From Sabellastarte sp. h YS-2021 (Eukaryota; Annelida; Polychaeta; Sabellida; Sabellidae): DNA of 64,000 nucleotides. Below the pieces are notes generated by a model. The model had not been told where the DNA came from. It made no database searches and was given only the letters and a program-made list of their open reading frames with translations. Every line of letters starts with the position of its first letter. Positions within the stretch are counted from its first letter, which is position 1. Shown in pieces: positions 1-11,465 of the stretch. The position numbers were made by a program, and so were the translations under genes. The stretch spans positions 31,332,040-31,396,039 of the forward strand of contig OZ024936.1 in the NCBI GenBank assembly GCA_964017235.1, given 5' to 3'.

Positions 1-830
1 AAACAGGACTGTTTTCTTGTTGGAGGGCCTCAGTAAGTTTCCCAATGGTTGGATGGTGATGTCCAACTAGGTGCTGGAAGTGAGTATTCCACCCTTTGCA
101 GAGATTGTTCTTGCGCAGTCCAGAAGTGTAGCAGAGTGAACAGTCCACACTGAAGGTGGAAATGGTGGTGACACTCTCCTCATCCTAAAGGTCATGTCAC
201 CTGTTTTGGTTTGTTTTAATGGCCCATTAACATATGTGATCTCAACATATGACAAGAGTTCTTTCTGGGGGGCATATTTCTTTGAGAAACTAGGGGGGGG
301 GGGGCATATTTCTTTGAAAAACTGCAGGCCCTTGGATACATCAGTGGGAGGAAGGAAAGCCAAGCCATCCACCGTCCCACAAAATGACGAAAATCTTCAT
401 TAGTCCTGTAGTGTGACACCAGGCCCTCAGATTGTAGTCTGCGCCAGGTACATTGATGCTTGTGGTAGAAACAACCACTGGGGTCCACTCCTAATACCAA
501 CTTGAGAGCATTAATGACTGGCAGCTCAAAGTCAACCATCACATTGTTGGATCCGGGTACAGATTAATACTGTGGCACTTGTCAATGATGGCACGGAACA
601 GTTCCTCATATGTTGCCTGTTTTTTTTTCTGCAGTAGCATATATCAGGTAGGCACAGCAGTAGTTCCCAGTGGCACACGAATGACATGTAACTGTAGGAA
701 ACCCCTTGGAGCCATCTTGGAATTTCCATCCATGTACCACGGCTTGGACTTGCTGATAAGCCATAGACATTCTTCACTTCCAAAAACTAGGATCCTAGAA
801 ACTATATGCCATATTTATGTACAGGATCAC
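1..830 (-). pseudogene. MULE (Mutator-like) transposase, decayed, C-terminal part off window
   Basis: Reading leftwards from about 830, three frames together give the core of a MULE-type DDE transposase as found in many animal genomes. The first catalytic Asp lies in a WYMDGNSK block near 730. It is followed by a YEELFRAIIDKC block, then a VDFELPVINALK block near 530 that holds the second Asp, then GCFYHKHQCTWRR, and a block resembling the usual NN-x-EGW segment (NNLCKGWNTHFQHLVGHHHP) near 60-110. At least three frameshifts break it, and a G-rich local duplication at about 271-323 repeats a 25-bp piece. The N-terminal zinc-finger part is not seen upstream of 830 and the C-terminus runs off the left edge. 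Family recognition is by motif order only; no terminal inverted repeats were found. Confidence 0.75.
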
Positions 831-1218
831 TGACAAATGTACTGAGTTTTTCTGAAAATTTTTGTGTATATATAGTCAACCCTGAAGTGATGATTGCAAT
901 TGAAGACATTTTATGTGGTCCTTTGTGCACTGAATATTAAGCTTTTAACCTGATTTAAAAAGCACATCTTTTTCTTAAAATTGTTGTTGACATTTCCTTT
1001 GATAGAATTAGTTCCTTTAGGTTTCAAAGCTCCTTTAAGATGTCTTTAATCTTATCAAACCATAAAGGCTTACAAGGTGTTTGAATGGGTTCCGGAGCAT
1101 ACATTAAAGTGTTTAAACATGGAGTTAGTCTTTTGACATCCTTCCTGAGCAGTTATCAAAGAAAGAATTAGCCTATCTATCTATAGACAATGGAGCAACT
1201 TTCTCTGATAGCAATTAA
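831..1218. other. AT-rich spacer, nothing recognised
   Basis: No coding pattern, tRNA-like box or clear repeat was seen here. Confidence 0.5.
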
Positions 1219-1300
1219 CAGTTAGGGCCACAATTCATATAGGTAGATTAAAGAATACAGTTAGGGCCACACTTCATACAGGTAGATTAAAGAATACAGT
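1219..1300. repeat. Two 39-bp tandem units at the LINE A 3' junction
   Basis: The motif ACAGTTAGGGCCACA..CAGGTAGATTAAAGAAT occurs twice in a row. A related AACAGGTAGATTAAAGACTA copy is found at 2881 on the other side of LINE A, so the LINE sits inside this repeat family. Confidence 0.7.
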
Positions 1301-2810
1301 TATAAAATTCTAATTCTAATTCTAATTGGACTTTTATAGCGCTTAATCTCCCCAAACAAGAGGACTCTAAGGCGCAACAAAACAAAAAGCAGTCAACAAA
1401 ATTCTGTGTCCAGGGACATAACAGGGATCGAACACCACGGAGAACGCCAGGGGGATGATTCAGGCTAGGGTGGATATGCTTTGGTGTACAGGTAGGTTTT
1501 AAGCTGTTTTCTGAAGGAGGCCAGGGATGGAGAGGCACGAATCACATCAGGGAGAGTATTCCACACAGTAGGAGCATCAAACGCAAAACTATTACCAAAC
1601 TGTTTGACAGATTTATGAACAGAGGGGCAGAACTTTGGAATAACTAGGAAATTACCACCACTTTGACTGCGCCTGGTACTATAAGAACTGCTGTAGGAAG
1701 AAAGATGTGGTGAAAAATACCTGGGAAAACCTGTGTGAAGATACTTATAAACAAGTGTGACTGTCTTGAACACAATGCGCTGTTCAACAGGAAGCCAATG
1801 CAGTTTCTTTAGCACAGGAGTTATGCTGGTGTATCGACTGGTGTTTGATACAATTCTAGCTGCACTATTTTGGATGCACTGTAATTTGCGTAGATTGAAC
1901 TTGGACAGGCTCCTGAAAAGTGAGTTGCAGTAATCCAACCGACTACTAACAAGAGCATTGGCTACAAGCACAGAAACATCATGAGTAAGAAACCGCCTGA
2001 CATGTCTGAAGTCACGGAGTTTAACAAAACAACTTTTGCAGACATTCTGAACATGCTTGGACAAAGAGAAATCTGAATCAAACCACACACCCAGATTTTT
2101 TACTGAATCTGCAGGGCAGAGTGAGTTGCCCAGGATATCAATTGGAAAACATGCTTTCAACTTATCCCTTTGTCTCTTCGAACCAAAGATGATAAACTCA
2201 GTCTTATCAGGATTCAGTTTGAGCTTACTAGTTGTCATCCACTCTTTAACATCATTTAGGCACTTATTTAGCTTTTCAAAGGCAGCAGATGCATTCTTCT
2301 GGGATAAATGTATATAAAGTTGGCTATCATCTGCATAGAAATGAAACTTTATTCCATTATGTTTACTGATAATGGAACTGAGGGGGGTAGTGTACAATGA
2401 GAACAACAAAGGACCCAGGACAGAACATTGGGGAACACCAAATAGGTACATCTGACAAAGTAGAACCAATTTTTACTGATTGGTAACGGTCCATTAGGTA
2501 GGATGTGAACCATTTCAGAATGGAGCCACTGACCCCAAACCAGTTTTGGAGGCAACCCAGAAGAGTAGAGTGATCAATGGTGTCGAAGGCAGCAGACAAG
2601 TCAAGCAATACCAAGGCAGTGGATTCACCTCTTGACAATGATAAGTGAACCTCATTTTTTATGTAGAGAAGAGCAGTCTCAGTTGAATGGCCCGCCTTAT
2701 ATGCCGACTGGTACGGGTTGTCTAAGTTATTGGCATTAATATGTTCTAACAGCTGCTTAGCAACCACACGTTCTACCAATTTAGAACGTTTAGAACCAAT
2801 TTAGAATAGT
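1300..2810 (-). mobile_element. LINE copy A, L2/CR1-type non-LTR retrotransposon, 5'-truncated
   Basis: The 3' end is at about 1300, where the minus strand ends in three ATTAGA-type units. Just inside is a tail containing TATAGCGCTTAATCTCC and CTCTAAGGCGCAAC, which recurs at the other L2-type copies in this window. The reverse transcriptase remnant occupies 1465-2779. The element begins inside the RT domain near the KLVERVVAKQL segment, so the endonuclease and 5' region are missing, as expected for a 5'-truncated LINE. It belongs to the same family as copy C (45.35-48.5 kb) and the 11.47-kb fragment, sharing the QSAY..GHSTETALL and TKAYPP-stop motifs. Confidence 0.85.
1465..2779 (-). pseudogene. 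Reverse transcriptase fragment of LINE A
   Basis: This is the RT domain of an L2/CR1-superfamily LINE in two frames that meet near 2455-2465, where a single frameshift separates the SAAFDTIDH part (motif A) from the [12 protein letters not shown] part. Motif C is intact as [11 protein letters not shown] near 2327-2340. The frame continues through the usual thumb and C-terminal segments ([30 protein letters not shown]) and stops after TKAYPP at 1465, the normal end of this family. The usual GVPQGSVLGP motif reads VPQCSVLG, a Gly-to-Cys change. The truncated start and the frameshift make it non-functional. Confidence 0.85.
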
Positions 2811-3177
2811 TCTTTAATTAATAAATCCATGGAGGGCTACAAATATAATCTGATTAATTGGATATACATGCATTCAATGAAACAGGTAGATTAAAGACTA
2901 CAGTTAAACGTGGCTTCTTTAATCAATGAATAATAAAAAGGAAAAGGGAGGGCCACAAAATTGGTTTGAAGATGAAGACAAAGACAAACAAAGAGAATGT
3001 AACAATGCATTTGTCAATGTAAGGTAAATGTAAAGACTATAGTTAAAACTGGTTTCTTTAATCAATGAATAACAAAAAGGAAAGGGGATGGCAGATGGGA
3101 TTTTGAAGATGACAGGAATTGGAAGCCACACCATAGACAAAGAATGACAATATAACAATACATTTGTCAATGGTATT
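2811..3177. repeat. Degenerate minisatellite, about 139-bp period
   Basis: TTCTTTAATCAATGAATAA occurs at 2915 and 3054, and AAAGACTAYAGTTAAA precedes each copy, giving a 139-bp period. A more degenerate unit precedes them at about 2810-2900. The units at 1219-1300 share the AGGTAGATTAAAGA motif, so LINE A appears to have inserted into this array. Confidence 0.65.
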
Positions 3178-3179
3178 GT

Positions 3180-3275
3180 ATTGGGGATTTTTTGATCTGG
3201 GGATTTTCTAAGCCCCATCTGGGGATTTTCTATGGGTCCGCAGATTTCCAGGGATTTTCAATCTGGGGATTTTCA
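3180..3275. repeat. Short direct repeats of CTGGGGATTTTC
   Basis: Four to five copies of the 12-mer CTGGGGATTTTC or close variants occur in less than 100 bp. Confidence 0.7.
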
Positions 3276-4084
3276 TATACAATCCTTGGTGGCACTTGCA
3301 TAAGTTGATTAGCTAAAGTATGCTAAAACATTTCACATCGTAAAGACTCACAGATGTATTTCACATGTTTCACGTTTCCATTGCCAAAATACAGAAAAAA
3401 AACTTTAAAGAGATAAAGTTTGTGTAATCTTACAAACAGAGAAATAAATGGTCATGAAATTAATAAGTCCCCTTGTTTGTGGTATTGAAATATATAAAGG
3501 TGAAATGTTAGTAAATTTCAATAGCTTTTTCTATATTTCAAATTTGGAGATCTGTGTCCCTTTTAACAGGCGAGTTCGTACCAGGAAAGGGCTACAGCGA
3601 ATTCCACATGTTGCCATTAGCTGGGAAGGAAGCAGCACAAAAGTGCTTTAAAATAACACATTCCAACGAGAATCTTGCAATTTTTTACATATCTTATACA
3701 AATGGCCTGATTTGATTATACATGTACATACATTATGCATGTCCCGTCATGATGAGACGTTTCAAGGCAACTGCACAAATTCTGAGTTTCAACAGTCATA
3801 ATTCTTCTGTCACCATACTTAAACGTGCTTACTTATATTATTTTCTGCTGCTCAACTCAGTTATACCTTTTTTTGCTAACTTATCTTAATAACTACTTGA
3901 TTTTATAATCTATTACCTTATTGAAACTTGCTATTTTATAACAATTTTTATATTTCTAAATATGCACATAATTGAATTGTTGTGTCCACTACATCATCGT
4001 AATCTACGAGTTATTATCGCTAGTAAGGGTCCGTACGGCACGGACACTCAGGTGTACATATATATGTATTCAGCTAGACATATG
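3276..4084. other. AT-rich spacer, nothing recognised
   Basis: No coding pattern, repeat or RNA gene was recognised. Open frames are short and lack any family motif. Confidence 0.5.
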
Positions 4085-4631
4085 CAAAGGGCCAGCAATT
4101 CACTGACCATGTCACTGTGTTTTATTTGACCTTGGCTCCACACCTCTTTACATCTTGGATCTTCCTGGCTGGAAGACTTTGGTCTGGGTGCCTAGGAACT
4201 TCAATATCACCAAACTACCTTATGCTTACTTGTTTCATATCAAAATTCTATGGTAACACACAACATCCTTATTTTCCTCCACGTATCTCAATCCCAACTC
4301 AATAATCACAATGAAACATTCTTGGCTTGCACCACCTCACCTTAACCTTGCTTTGACCATGGTTCATCCCCCGTGTCTTTAGTTTGACCTTTTTCTTGAA
4401 GGTCATTGCAAATTGCTTGACCTTTGGTGGGTTAGCATTTTGACCTTATCTTTGGCTATACTCGGTGAGATGGTGCAAGCTTGGAATCTAGTCATGGTCA
4501 GAAATAAATAATTTCCTTGTATTATAAATCAAAAGATACTATCTATGATGTGGATAAAAAATCAGTAGAATAGAAAATTTAAAACTCAATCTTGACATTT
4601 TATTTGTGTTGGTGCTCCCTCTGGGCTGTCG
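4085..4631 (+). mobile_element. 3'-terminal fragment of a DIRS-like retroelement
   Basis: This stretch aligns by eye with the 3' end of the DIRS-like element at 32.9-33.39 kb. Shared words include CTTGCACCACCTCAC, CATGGTTCA, TTTGGCTATA and GTCATGGTCAGAA, with AACCTCAATCTT-type sequence near the end. At the left edge a short frame containing FYLTLAP corresponds to the FYLSP segment that carries the nucleophile Tyr of the tyrosine recombinase. Everything upstream of that Tyr is absent. Immediately downstream lies a tandem duplication at 4632. Confidence 0.7.
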
Positions 4632-4990
4632 CAGTGTATAGTCAAATGTTTGACGTTTTAACTGACAGCTTGTTACGGGTCGGGATTCTGTTATCCACCA
4701 TAAAGTGACGTGTAGAAGGATCCTTACATTTTGCTTTCAGATACTCTTATATCCACCCTGGGTGTTGAAGGGGATATAAATCCACCCACCCAACCTTAAC
4801 CTTTACCTCAGTGTATAGTCAAATGTTTGACGTTTTAACTGACCGCTTGTTATGGGGTTGTCGGGGTTTCTGTTATCCACCATAAAGTGACGTGTAGACG
4901 GATCCTTACATTTTGCTTTCAGATACTCTTATATCCACCCTGGGTGTTGAAGGGGATGTAAATCCACCCACCCAACCTTAACCTTTACCT
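4632..4990. repeat. Tandem duplication of a 177/182-bp unit
   Basis: Both units begin CAGTGTATAGTCAAATGTTT (4632 and 4809) and end CAACCTTAACCTTTACCT (4808 and 4990). They differ by a few substitutions and a short insertion (TATGGGGTTGTCGGGG against TACGGGTCGGG). No coding content is recognised. Confidence 0.9.
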
Positions 4991-5814
4991 TCAACACACA
5001 TTCTCTTACGAGATATTGTTCAACAAGAATACCACATCCATATTGCTCACCTTCACACTACTTTTTCTTGATATTGTTAATGGATACTGGGAAATAAATA
5101 AACCTGCAAATTGGGACGTAGTACATAATGGGAGTTTTCAATTTTGTCAGACTGCTCTGTATTCTATAATTAGGCTGGAATGGAGAAAATCATTTCAATT
5201 TTTCATTGATCCAAGACTCGGCCACCGAGAAAAAAATGTCCATGTTTCCAGCTTTACCATTTGGCTGTGTTATGAACTCATATTCTCAAAGGTGGGAGAG
5301 AATGTGTCACCACTGCCTCAACTATCTAATAAATATTTAAAACTTTGAGACCACAATGTTATGTTTTGCTTAACACATATTCTAGAGTCTAGGTACCTAG
5401 AAGTAAGCAGTGGAATAAAAGAGAAAATCCAGATGCAGATTGTTATTTATGACTCTATCGCCTCTTCCTGCGACATCAAAAGCACACTAAGCTGTCGGGT
5501 CTGGTTAGTTTTTATTTTTTCCTGTCTTCTGGTTATTACATCACCTACACATTGCTTAGTCTGGGAAATATTAATATCAGGGGTTATAGAATAAGACCTG
5601 TAAAAGTTTCTCCTTATACTGCACTGAATTATAAAAATTTGTATGTTTCCCATATTAATAATTATGGTTTTTATTATGTTTAAATGATATGAATATACTT
5701 ACTTTGAAATTTGCTTGATCTTTCTTAAAATGGTTAATCCCAGTGAACTTCACATAATGCAACACATTTTTCATTGCTTACTCTCTAAGCTACTAGCTAA
5801 AATAGGGAACTAAG
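4991..5814. other. Spacer with two unassigned short open frames
   Basis: An open frame at 5016-5348 (110 codons) starts with a hydrophobic stretch and another is at 5361-5594. Neither shows a recognisable domain, repeat or paralogue, and both are of a length expected by chance in AT-rich DNA. They are not called as genes. Confidence 0.4.
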
Positions 5815-6240
5815 TCCTCAGGTTATAATTAAATACAGAGGCAGATACAGGATTTCGCAAAAGAGGGGGCGTGGGGTGTCGTGGGTATGGATATTTCATA
5901 CTTGGACATTTTGTAGCGGGACATATCACGCGGTACATGGACAACATACTGGGGGACAAAACGCCAGTCAAAATTGCAAGGGGGGACAAAATGCTGGCCA
6001 TTTTATGAAACAGGGAGGCCAAAATGCCAATATTATCAAAACATTTTATATATGATACTGATGATCAAGTAAACTGAAAAAGCCTCTAGCAGAAGAAAAG
6101 CCAATGTAAAAAGCTGCAGCAGAAAATACCTCAGTATAAAATCCCTGTAACTAAATTGTACATGATACATTTACACACAGTCTTCTACTGTGACTTTTTC
6201 TGCAGCTTTTTTTCTATTGGGGCTTTTTGTACACTTAATT
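5815..6240. repeat. GGGGGACAAAA-type repeats and an imperfect inverted repeat
   Basis: Two GGGGGGACAAAATGC-like words occur at 5950-5995. At 6095-6120 and 6185-6235 an imperfect inverted pair is visible: AAAAAGCTGCAGCAGAAAA on the left and TTTTTCTGCAGCTTTTTTTC on the right. It may be a decayed fold-back element. Confidence 0.4.
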
Positions 6241-7449
6241 GTCAGACATATACAGCAGTTACTGACATGAATAAAAATACGTATAACTGAAAAAAAATTA
6301 AATTGGAGGGAAACATACTTGAAATTTAAATTTATATGCCATAATGTTTCTTCAACATTTTTATTTTAAAATAACTATTATTTAATACTAACCTGGATCT
6401 GGCTACTGGTTGTTGGGAAGGTAACAGGCTAGTTATTTGTCACATGCAAATCTTTCCAGGGGATAAACTGGCATGTTTGCTCATAAAATTTGTTGTTTTA
6501 TTTTATTGTCATAGACACTGATTTTATTTAAAATGCTCATTTACACATACAAAATAGTTTATAAGCAATGCCTTCTGAATTTCAACTGAAATCGCTTGCT
6601 ATAATAAACAGAAGGTAACATGTTTCACCAGGTCACATAGGGATCTCCAGCCTTTTGCAACATTTCCAATTCTACAAAAATCATTTTGGCCTCAGTGGTC
6701 GAAGGATTTGGCACATACCCATGATCTGTGTTTAGCAGTTTGGTTTCTTGCTGACCACAGTCTGTCGGCAACACATGTAGTTATGGTCTATTCCAATAGG
6801 ATCCTAGGTGTGGAAATGTGCGGACCTTTTCTCACAAAAATACAGAAACAGATTTGTACTGCGGGATAAAGGGTTTCACAAATAGCTTATGAGAAAAATT
6901 TAGCTTATCTACTTTATTAGATGTCAGGCGGCAATGGCAATTAAATATATTCTCTTTATTTCTTTAACTTGACATTTTCCTGTAAAATATTTACTTTTTA
7001 AATATTTGTTTATTTGGAAACACATTTGGTTCCACCTTTTTGTTGAACAGTGTCTGCATATGAAATGACGAACGAAAGAAAATGCTGCTAAATCATAAGA
7101 AGTGTACCAAAATAAAATTTCTATTTGAGGTATGGAAGTAGCGTGCAGTTTTTGTTATACAAAATATTGGAACTCATTATAAGTCTGTGGATATTAGTCA
7201 CCTCCGTTACTGATTAAATGTAAGCTACAATCAGCAACAGCTTCAGGCACTTTGGTTCTACTCTAAGTTTTGGGGGGTTTGTGATGCTTTCAAGGTTGAG
7301 AAATCAAGGTCCATAGAAGTGAGGATCAAGTGATTATACTTTAAAATTGTAACCATTCGGGTACAAAAGTCTCATAATATGCTACGTTTAACACCTCTGT
7401 TGTCAATTCTCGATGCAGACATTTTTGTTTAAATATATGTTTGAGTAAG
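6241..7449. other. AT-rich spacer with at most a degenerate SINE-like trace
   Basis: Nothing convincing was found. A GGCCTCAGTGGTCGAAGGATT word near 6690 resembles the tRNA-like head of the local SINEs but has no matching B box. Confidence 0.45.
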
Positions 7450-7603
7450 TGAAGTCATAGTTAGGGTTTTACATATTGTTCAACAGCCAGGTTCATATCG
7501 TTACAAGCCTCAGCATTGCCACTGTGTGGGAGTCGAACCCACACAGAGGTATCAACTTGGGATTAGATGCCCATCTTGCTAACCACTAGGCGACTGAGAA
7601 TCC
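7450..7603 (-). mobile_element. tRNA-derived SINE (head type II), minus strand
   Basis: On the minus strand a tRNA-like head reads TCGCCTAGTGGTTAGCAAG (A-box-like) and GGGTTCGACTCCC (B box). It is followed by TGGCAATGCTGAGG and the tail CCTGGCTGTTGAAC..ATGTAAAACCC. The same head and tail recur in other copies here. Confidence 0.75.
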
Positions 7604-7683
7604 CTCTTTGAGTTAATGTTTAACATATCTTGTGTAATAATATCTCTTTGAGTTAATGTTTAACATATCTTGTGTAATAATAT
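7604..7683. repeat. Perfect 40-bp tandem duplication
   Basis: CTCTTTGAGTTAATGTTTAA and the following 20 bases are repeated exactly with a 40-bp period, starting at 7604 and 7644, directly beside the SINE. Confidence 0.9.
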
Positions 7684-9429
7684 ATTCTATTTTGTCTTTT
7701 CATAGTTGATTGTGTCTGTCCTCAATTTTATTAATTTGTTTCAATACAAATAACACAGTAAATTCATCTTTAGCATCTCTTAACATTAGCAATATCTCAT
7801 CGTGTCTTTAAATATCTCAAATACTTCAGGTCTGTTTTTTCTCTATTTAGTGAATTAATTTTTAAAATTTCTTAATATAATATTTTCTTTAAGAGCACTT
7901 GTGTTATACCGCCAGATTTATGACATAAATTCTCATAGGATCAAAAGGAATTTGTCAATAGGTATTTGCTTCTTTACTCCATCCTATTAAAATGACCAAA
8001 AACAGCAACCTAAAGAAAGAGAATCTGCAGATTAATTCTGGAACCTTTATTCCCAGCAAATACTTTGCATAACCTTGGTAATCCATCATTTGTCCTTGTC
8101 TACAATGTTTATACAAAGCCCAATTGTTTGCTGGGATTAAATTAATTACAATGAACAGAAAATATCATTTGTTTTCTGACAAGAAATTTCTGGTTGATTT
8201 AGATTGAGAAGATAAAGACAGACAACTTACAACTGGTAAGTTAGTTTTTTCCTTGTTTCAGACAGTTGCATAAAGCCAAGCAAGATTAAAGTTCTGACTT
8301 AAAATTAGAAGTGTGCTTACCATAATAATACATTTGTTTCTTTTTTATATATAAAAGACATCATACGTCATTATGCAGATTGAAATATTTGGTGCTACAT
8401 TGGTGTGTTCAAGTTTGCAATCTTGTATTAAAATTCATAGAGATATAGATATGAAAGCAATAAAGTAGATTGAAGTTTTAAATACATGAGCACATTTTCT
8501 TCTCTGATAAAATAAATTGAAATCGCTGCATGTTGAAGGATGAAACTAGTCGGTCCAATAACATTCAACATTTTTGTGCCCTCTGTTATTAATTTACAAG
8601 ACTGTTTGTTATTGCGTTGTTTTATCATATCATAATTATCACTGCCCTGGAAGGGGAAAGGCAAGGGAATTTTAACCTGGTCCGTCTGTAATCGTTGCAT
8701 ATTTTTTTCACCATTCGTGTCTTACATCATTGTTGTGAAGTAACATAACCAACTGATATGTATTATCATGCAAGATGATTTAATATTCTGTATTTCAGCC
8801 TTTCTTTCTTATTGGGTATTGGTGATTTTCACTTAAGAGTAAAAATCTATCGATAATTCACAGTACATTTGATATACAATATCAAGTCAAACTATGCAAT
8901 ATTTTAATATTTTGTCAAATATTTTAATATTTTGTCAAATATAAAATATTCATTTCGTCAAAGCCTTTATATCTTATGTTGCATAGAGTTTATGTTGGCC
9001 AGCTTCATTCAACACAAAAATAAGTGAGTTCTGTTAATCAACAGGGCTGGCAAGTTGTCTTTCAAATCAGTCAAGCAAAAACAAAACTGATTTCCTCAAC
9101 AGGATCAGACTAAAACTTTGTCTTTCAAGCAAGAATCACTGACAAAAATATGGACACTGTCTGGATTTCTCTCTTGCTAATTCTATGTCAGTGATTTTTT
9201 TTCTATTAATAAGCAACACAACCTTGATTAACAGTAGAAGAAAAAATATTCCCATAAAAGAGCAACTCAGAGCAAACACCAAATGTCTGACACATAAATA
9301 TTACTTTTTTTTCAGTGGAAATTAGAAATACAAATGGAGGGAAGAATCATCAGATTTATGAAGAAAATAAAGTATGTTTTAGGTTTGGAGCATCAGTGAA
9401 AGAGTGATAATTTAAAAATTGTGTTTTGA
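7684..9429. other. AT-rich spacer
   Basis: No coding pattern is seen. A small duplication of AATATTTTAATATTTTGTCA lies at about 8900-8940. The open frame at 8428-8700 on the minus strand shows no family motif. Confidence 0.45.
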
Positions 9430-9590
9430 GGCCAATACAGAGGCCTTAGTGGTCTAGTGGGTAATATGTTGAACATTTCATCACTTTCCTCTTACAGGCA
9501 TACACGTGAAAGCAGTGCCCTGATTCTTCACTGTAAATCACCTGGTATTGAAAAACAACTTACAATTTTGGCACAAAACTCCAAGTTCAA
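9430..9590. mobile_element. Degenerate SINE pieces
   Basis: GGCCTTAGTGGTCTAGTGGG at about 9440 is a tRNA-head-like word. CTTCACTGTAAATCACCTGG at about 9527 matches the middle of the SINE at 9845-10064 in minus orientation. Confidence 0.4.
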
Positions 9591-9654
9591 GAATACAACA
9601 GCACCACTGGGCAATGAAAATCTCATGCTTCATTTATCCCAACATAGCATCAGA

Positions 9655-9772
9655 TAGATCCTCAGTGGCCTAGTGGTTTATCAAGTTTAGCATCTAATCA
9701 CAGGCCGGCACCTTTGTGTCGGTCCCAGTAGTGTCCAAATATGACCCTGGCTGTTGAACCATGACCTTTAAC
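9655..9772 (+). mobile_element. tRNA-derived SINE (head type II), internally deleted
   Basis: The head CCTCAGTGGCCTAGTGGTTT is followed by AGCATCTAATCACAGG and the tail ATATGACCCTGGCTGTTGAA. These are the same landmarks as at 7450-7603, with the region between partly lost. Confidence 0.65.
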
Positions 9773-9844
9773 TACCACATCATTAGGACCTACATGTACA
9801 AACAAACCCCCGGTGATACTTATTGCTAAAACATTTATTTTAGA

Positions 9845-10064
9845 TTTATTTTTTTGTTTTACGTCGCATTCAACAGCCAGGGTCATATAGCGATGGGTAA
9901 TTTATGGGTGGAGGAACCACTGCACACTAGTTGGTCAAGATTCTGCACTGTAAACCACCGGGCACCGGCAAGTAACTACCAACATGAAGTGCCTGGGCTG
10001 AGAATTGAACCGGCAATCTCAGAGGTTGAAGGCGACCACTCTAACCGCTACACCACCCCTTTTC
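9845..10064 (-). mobile_element. tRNA-derived SINE (head type III), nearly full length
   Basis: On the minus strand it starts AAAAGGGGTGGTGTAGCGGT, has the A-box-like TAGCGGTTAGAGTGG, a B-box-like GGTTCAATTCTC, a middle with TTTACAGTGCAGAATCTTGA and the tail GGCTGTTGAATGCGACGTAA. The tail matches head types I and II, while the head differs. Confidence 0.7.
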
Positions 10065-11465
10065 GTAGTGCTAAAAAGACAAATAAAAATCTGTATTTCG
10101 GGTCCAGATCCAGATGAGGCTCAACAATCCTAATCCAGATTATTTTTAATAAGAATCACGACCAGCGGCCACCTGTTAATGAAAATATAACCCCAAACAA
10201 ATGAATAGTTTTCCACTTATACATGCGTATATTGCTAAAAAATTACAAAAGACATTCAGGATTTGTGATCCCGATAATCTCTGAGGAGGACCTAGTAACA
10301 GACAACACCTGGCGTAAAATATAACTCTACTCCGATATATATTTTTCAGTTATGCACTGGGACAAACAAACAGACAGACAATGTCCCCTACCTGTTGTGC
10401 GGGGGTGAGGGTAATAAAAATACTGCAAGGAAATTTCTTTTGTTAGAAATTTTGAATAAAACTGTTCTAGGAATAATAATGTCAATAAATATGAAAAAAA
10501 TGAGAAGTTTCTGAGAATATAAACATTTTCTTTGAAAAATTCTGAAAAAGAAAAGAGAGAAAATAATTAAGGGCTAACTGAAATACTAAAACTACCTAGT
10601 TTATTGCATCAATTTTGTCATCATTACCTTCAACAGTTTAAAAATTCCCATGGATTTAAAATTCTATTTCTCAGATTTTTTACTATTATCAGAATGGAGA
10701 AAATGGTTATTTTCTGAGAATAAGAAAAACTGTGGTCTTGGTGAGAACATATATAACAAAATAGGATCAATTTTATTTTGCCAATACTGAAAAACTGTTT
10801 TGTTTGTAGAAAAGAAATAAGAAGTGGACTCTTGATAAGGGGATTCTTTATTGGAAACGGAGACTGTCACCCTTTATCTTTATCTGTGCTTCTCCACAAG
10901 ACGGGGGCTTACACTAGCAATGCTAGTTATTTGTGGCAGCTGATTGATGTTGTCTGGGTACACAGTCATGGCACCATTATAAATTAACAAGATATACTTA
11001 GATATTAAGAATTTTTAAATGAATCGGCAGTTTTCATAGCTTTATATTAGCTACACTGCCACACCTTCATACTTATCATCTGTTTATATTTTTTTTGTAA
11101 ATAGTTCTTCCTGCGAGAAGGCTTATTATAATCTTTGTTTATTTTCTCTAATTACTTTGATAAAATATTGCTCATGAAAAATGTTCATTTTTACCTTAAC
11201 AGTTTGAATTTTTCTTAGAGTAAGAATGGTTCAACGTTACAACAAATATGTCTTTTCAACGAGTTCAAAGGAAAGAAACAAGCAACCTTGTCAACAATAG
11301 ATAGTCCTCATTGTAATGAAAACTTTGACAATCCAAAAGGATTAAAACAAGTATTCTTTGGTGTTAAAATATTGATAAAAATGAGCAAGATCACGACAGG
11401 AAGTAATATTGTCAGGAGAAAAAGATTTAGGCAATATATATGCCCTTGCACACGACCATAGTTGT
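10065..11465. other. AT-rich spacer, nothing recognised
   Basis: Short overlapping frames on both strands near 10.66-10.99 kb show no family features. Confidence 0.45.

Noticed and set aside
5016-5348. 110-codon open frame with a hydrophobic, signal-peptide-like start
   Set aside because: No recognisable domain or paralogue; length is compatible with chance in AT-rich DNA, so it is mentioned only in the spacer entry.
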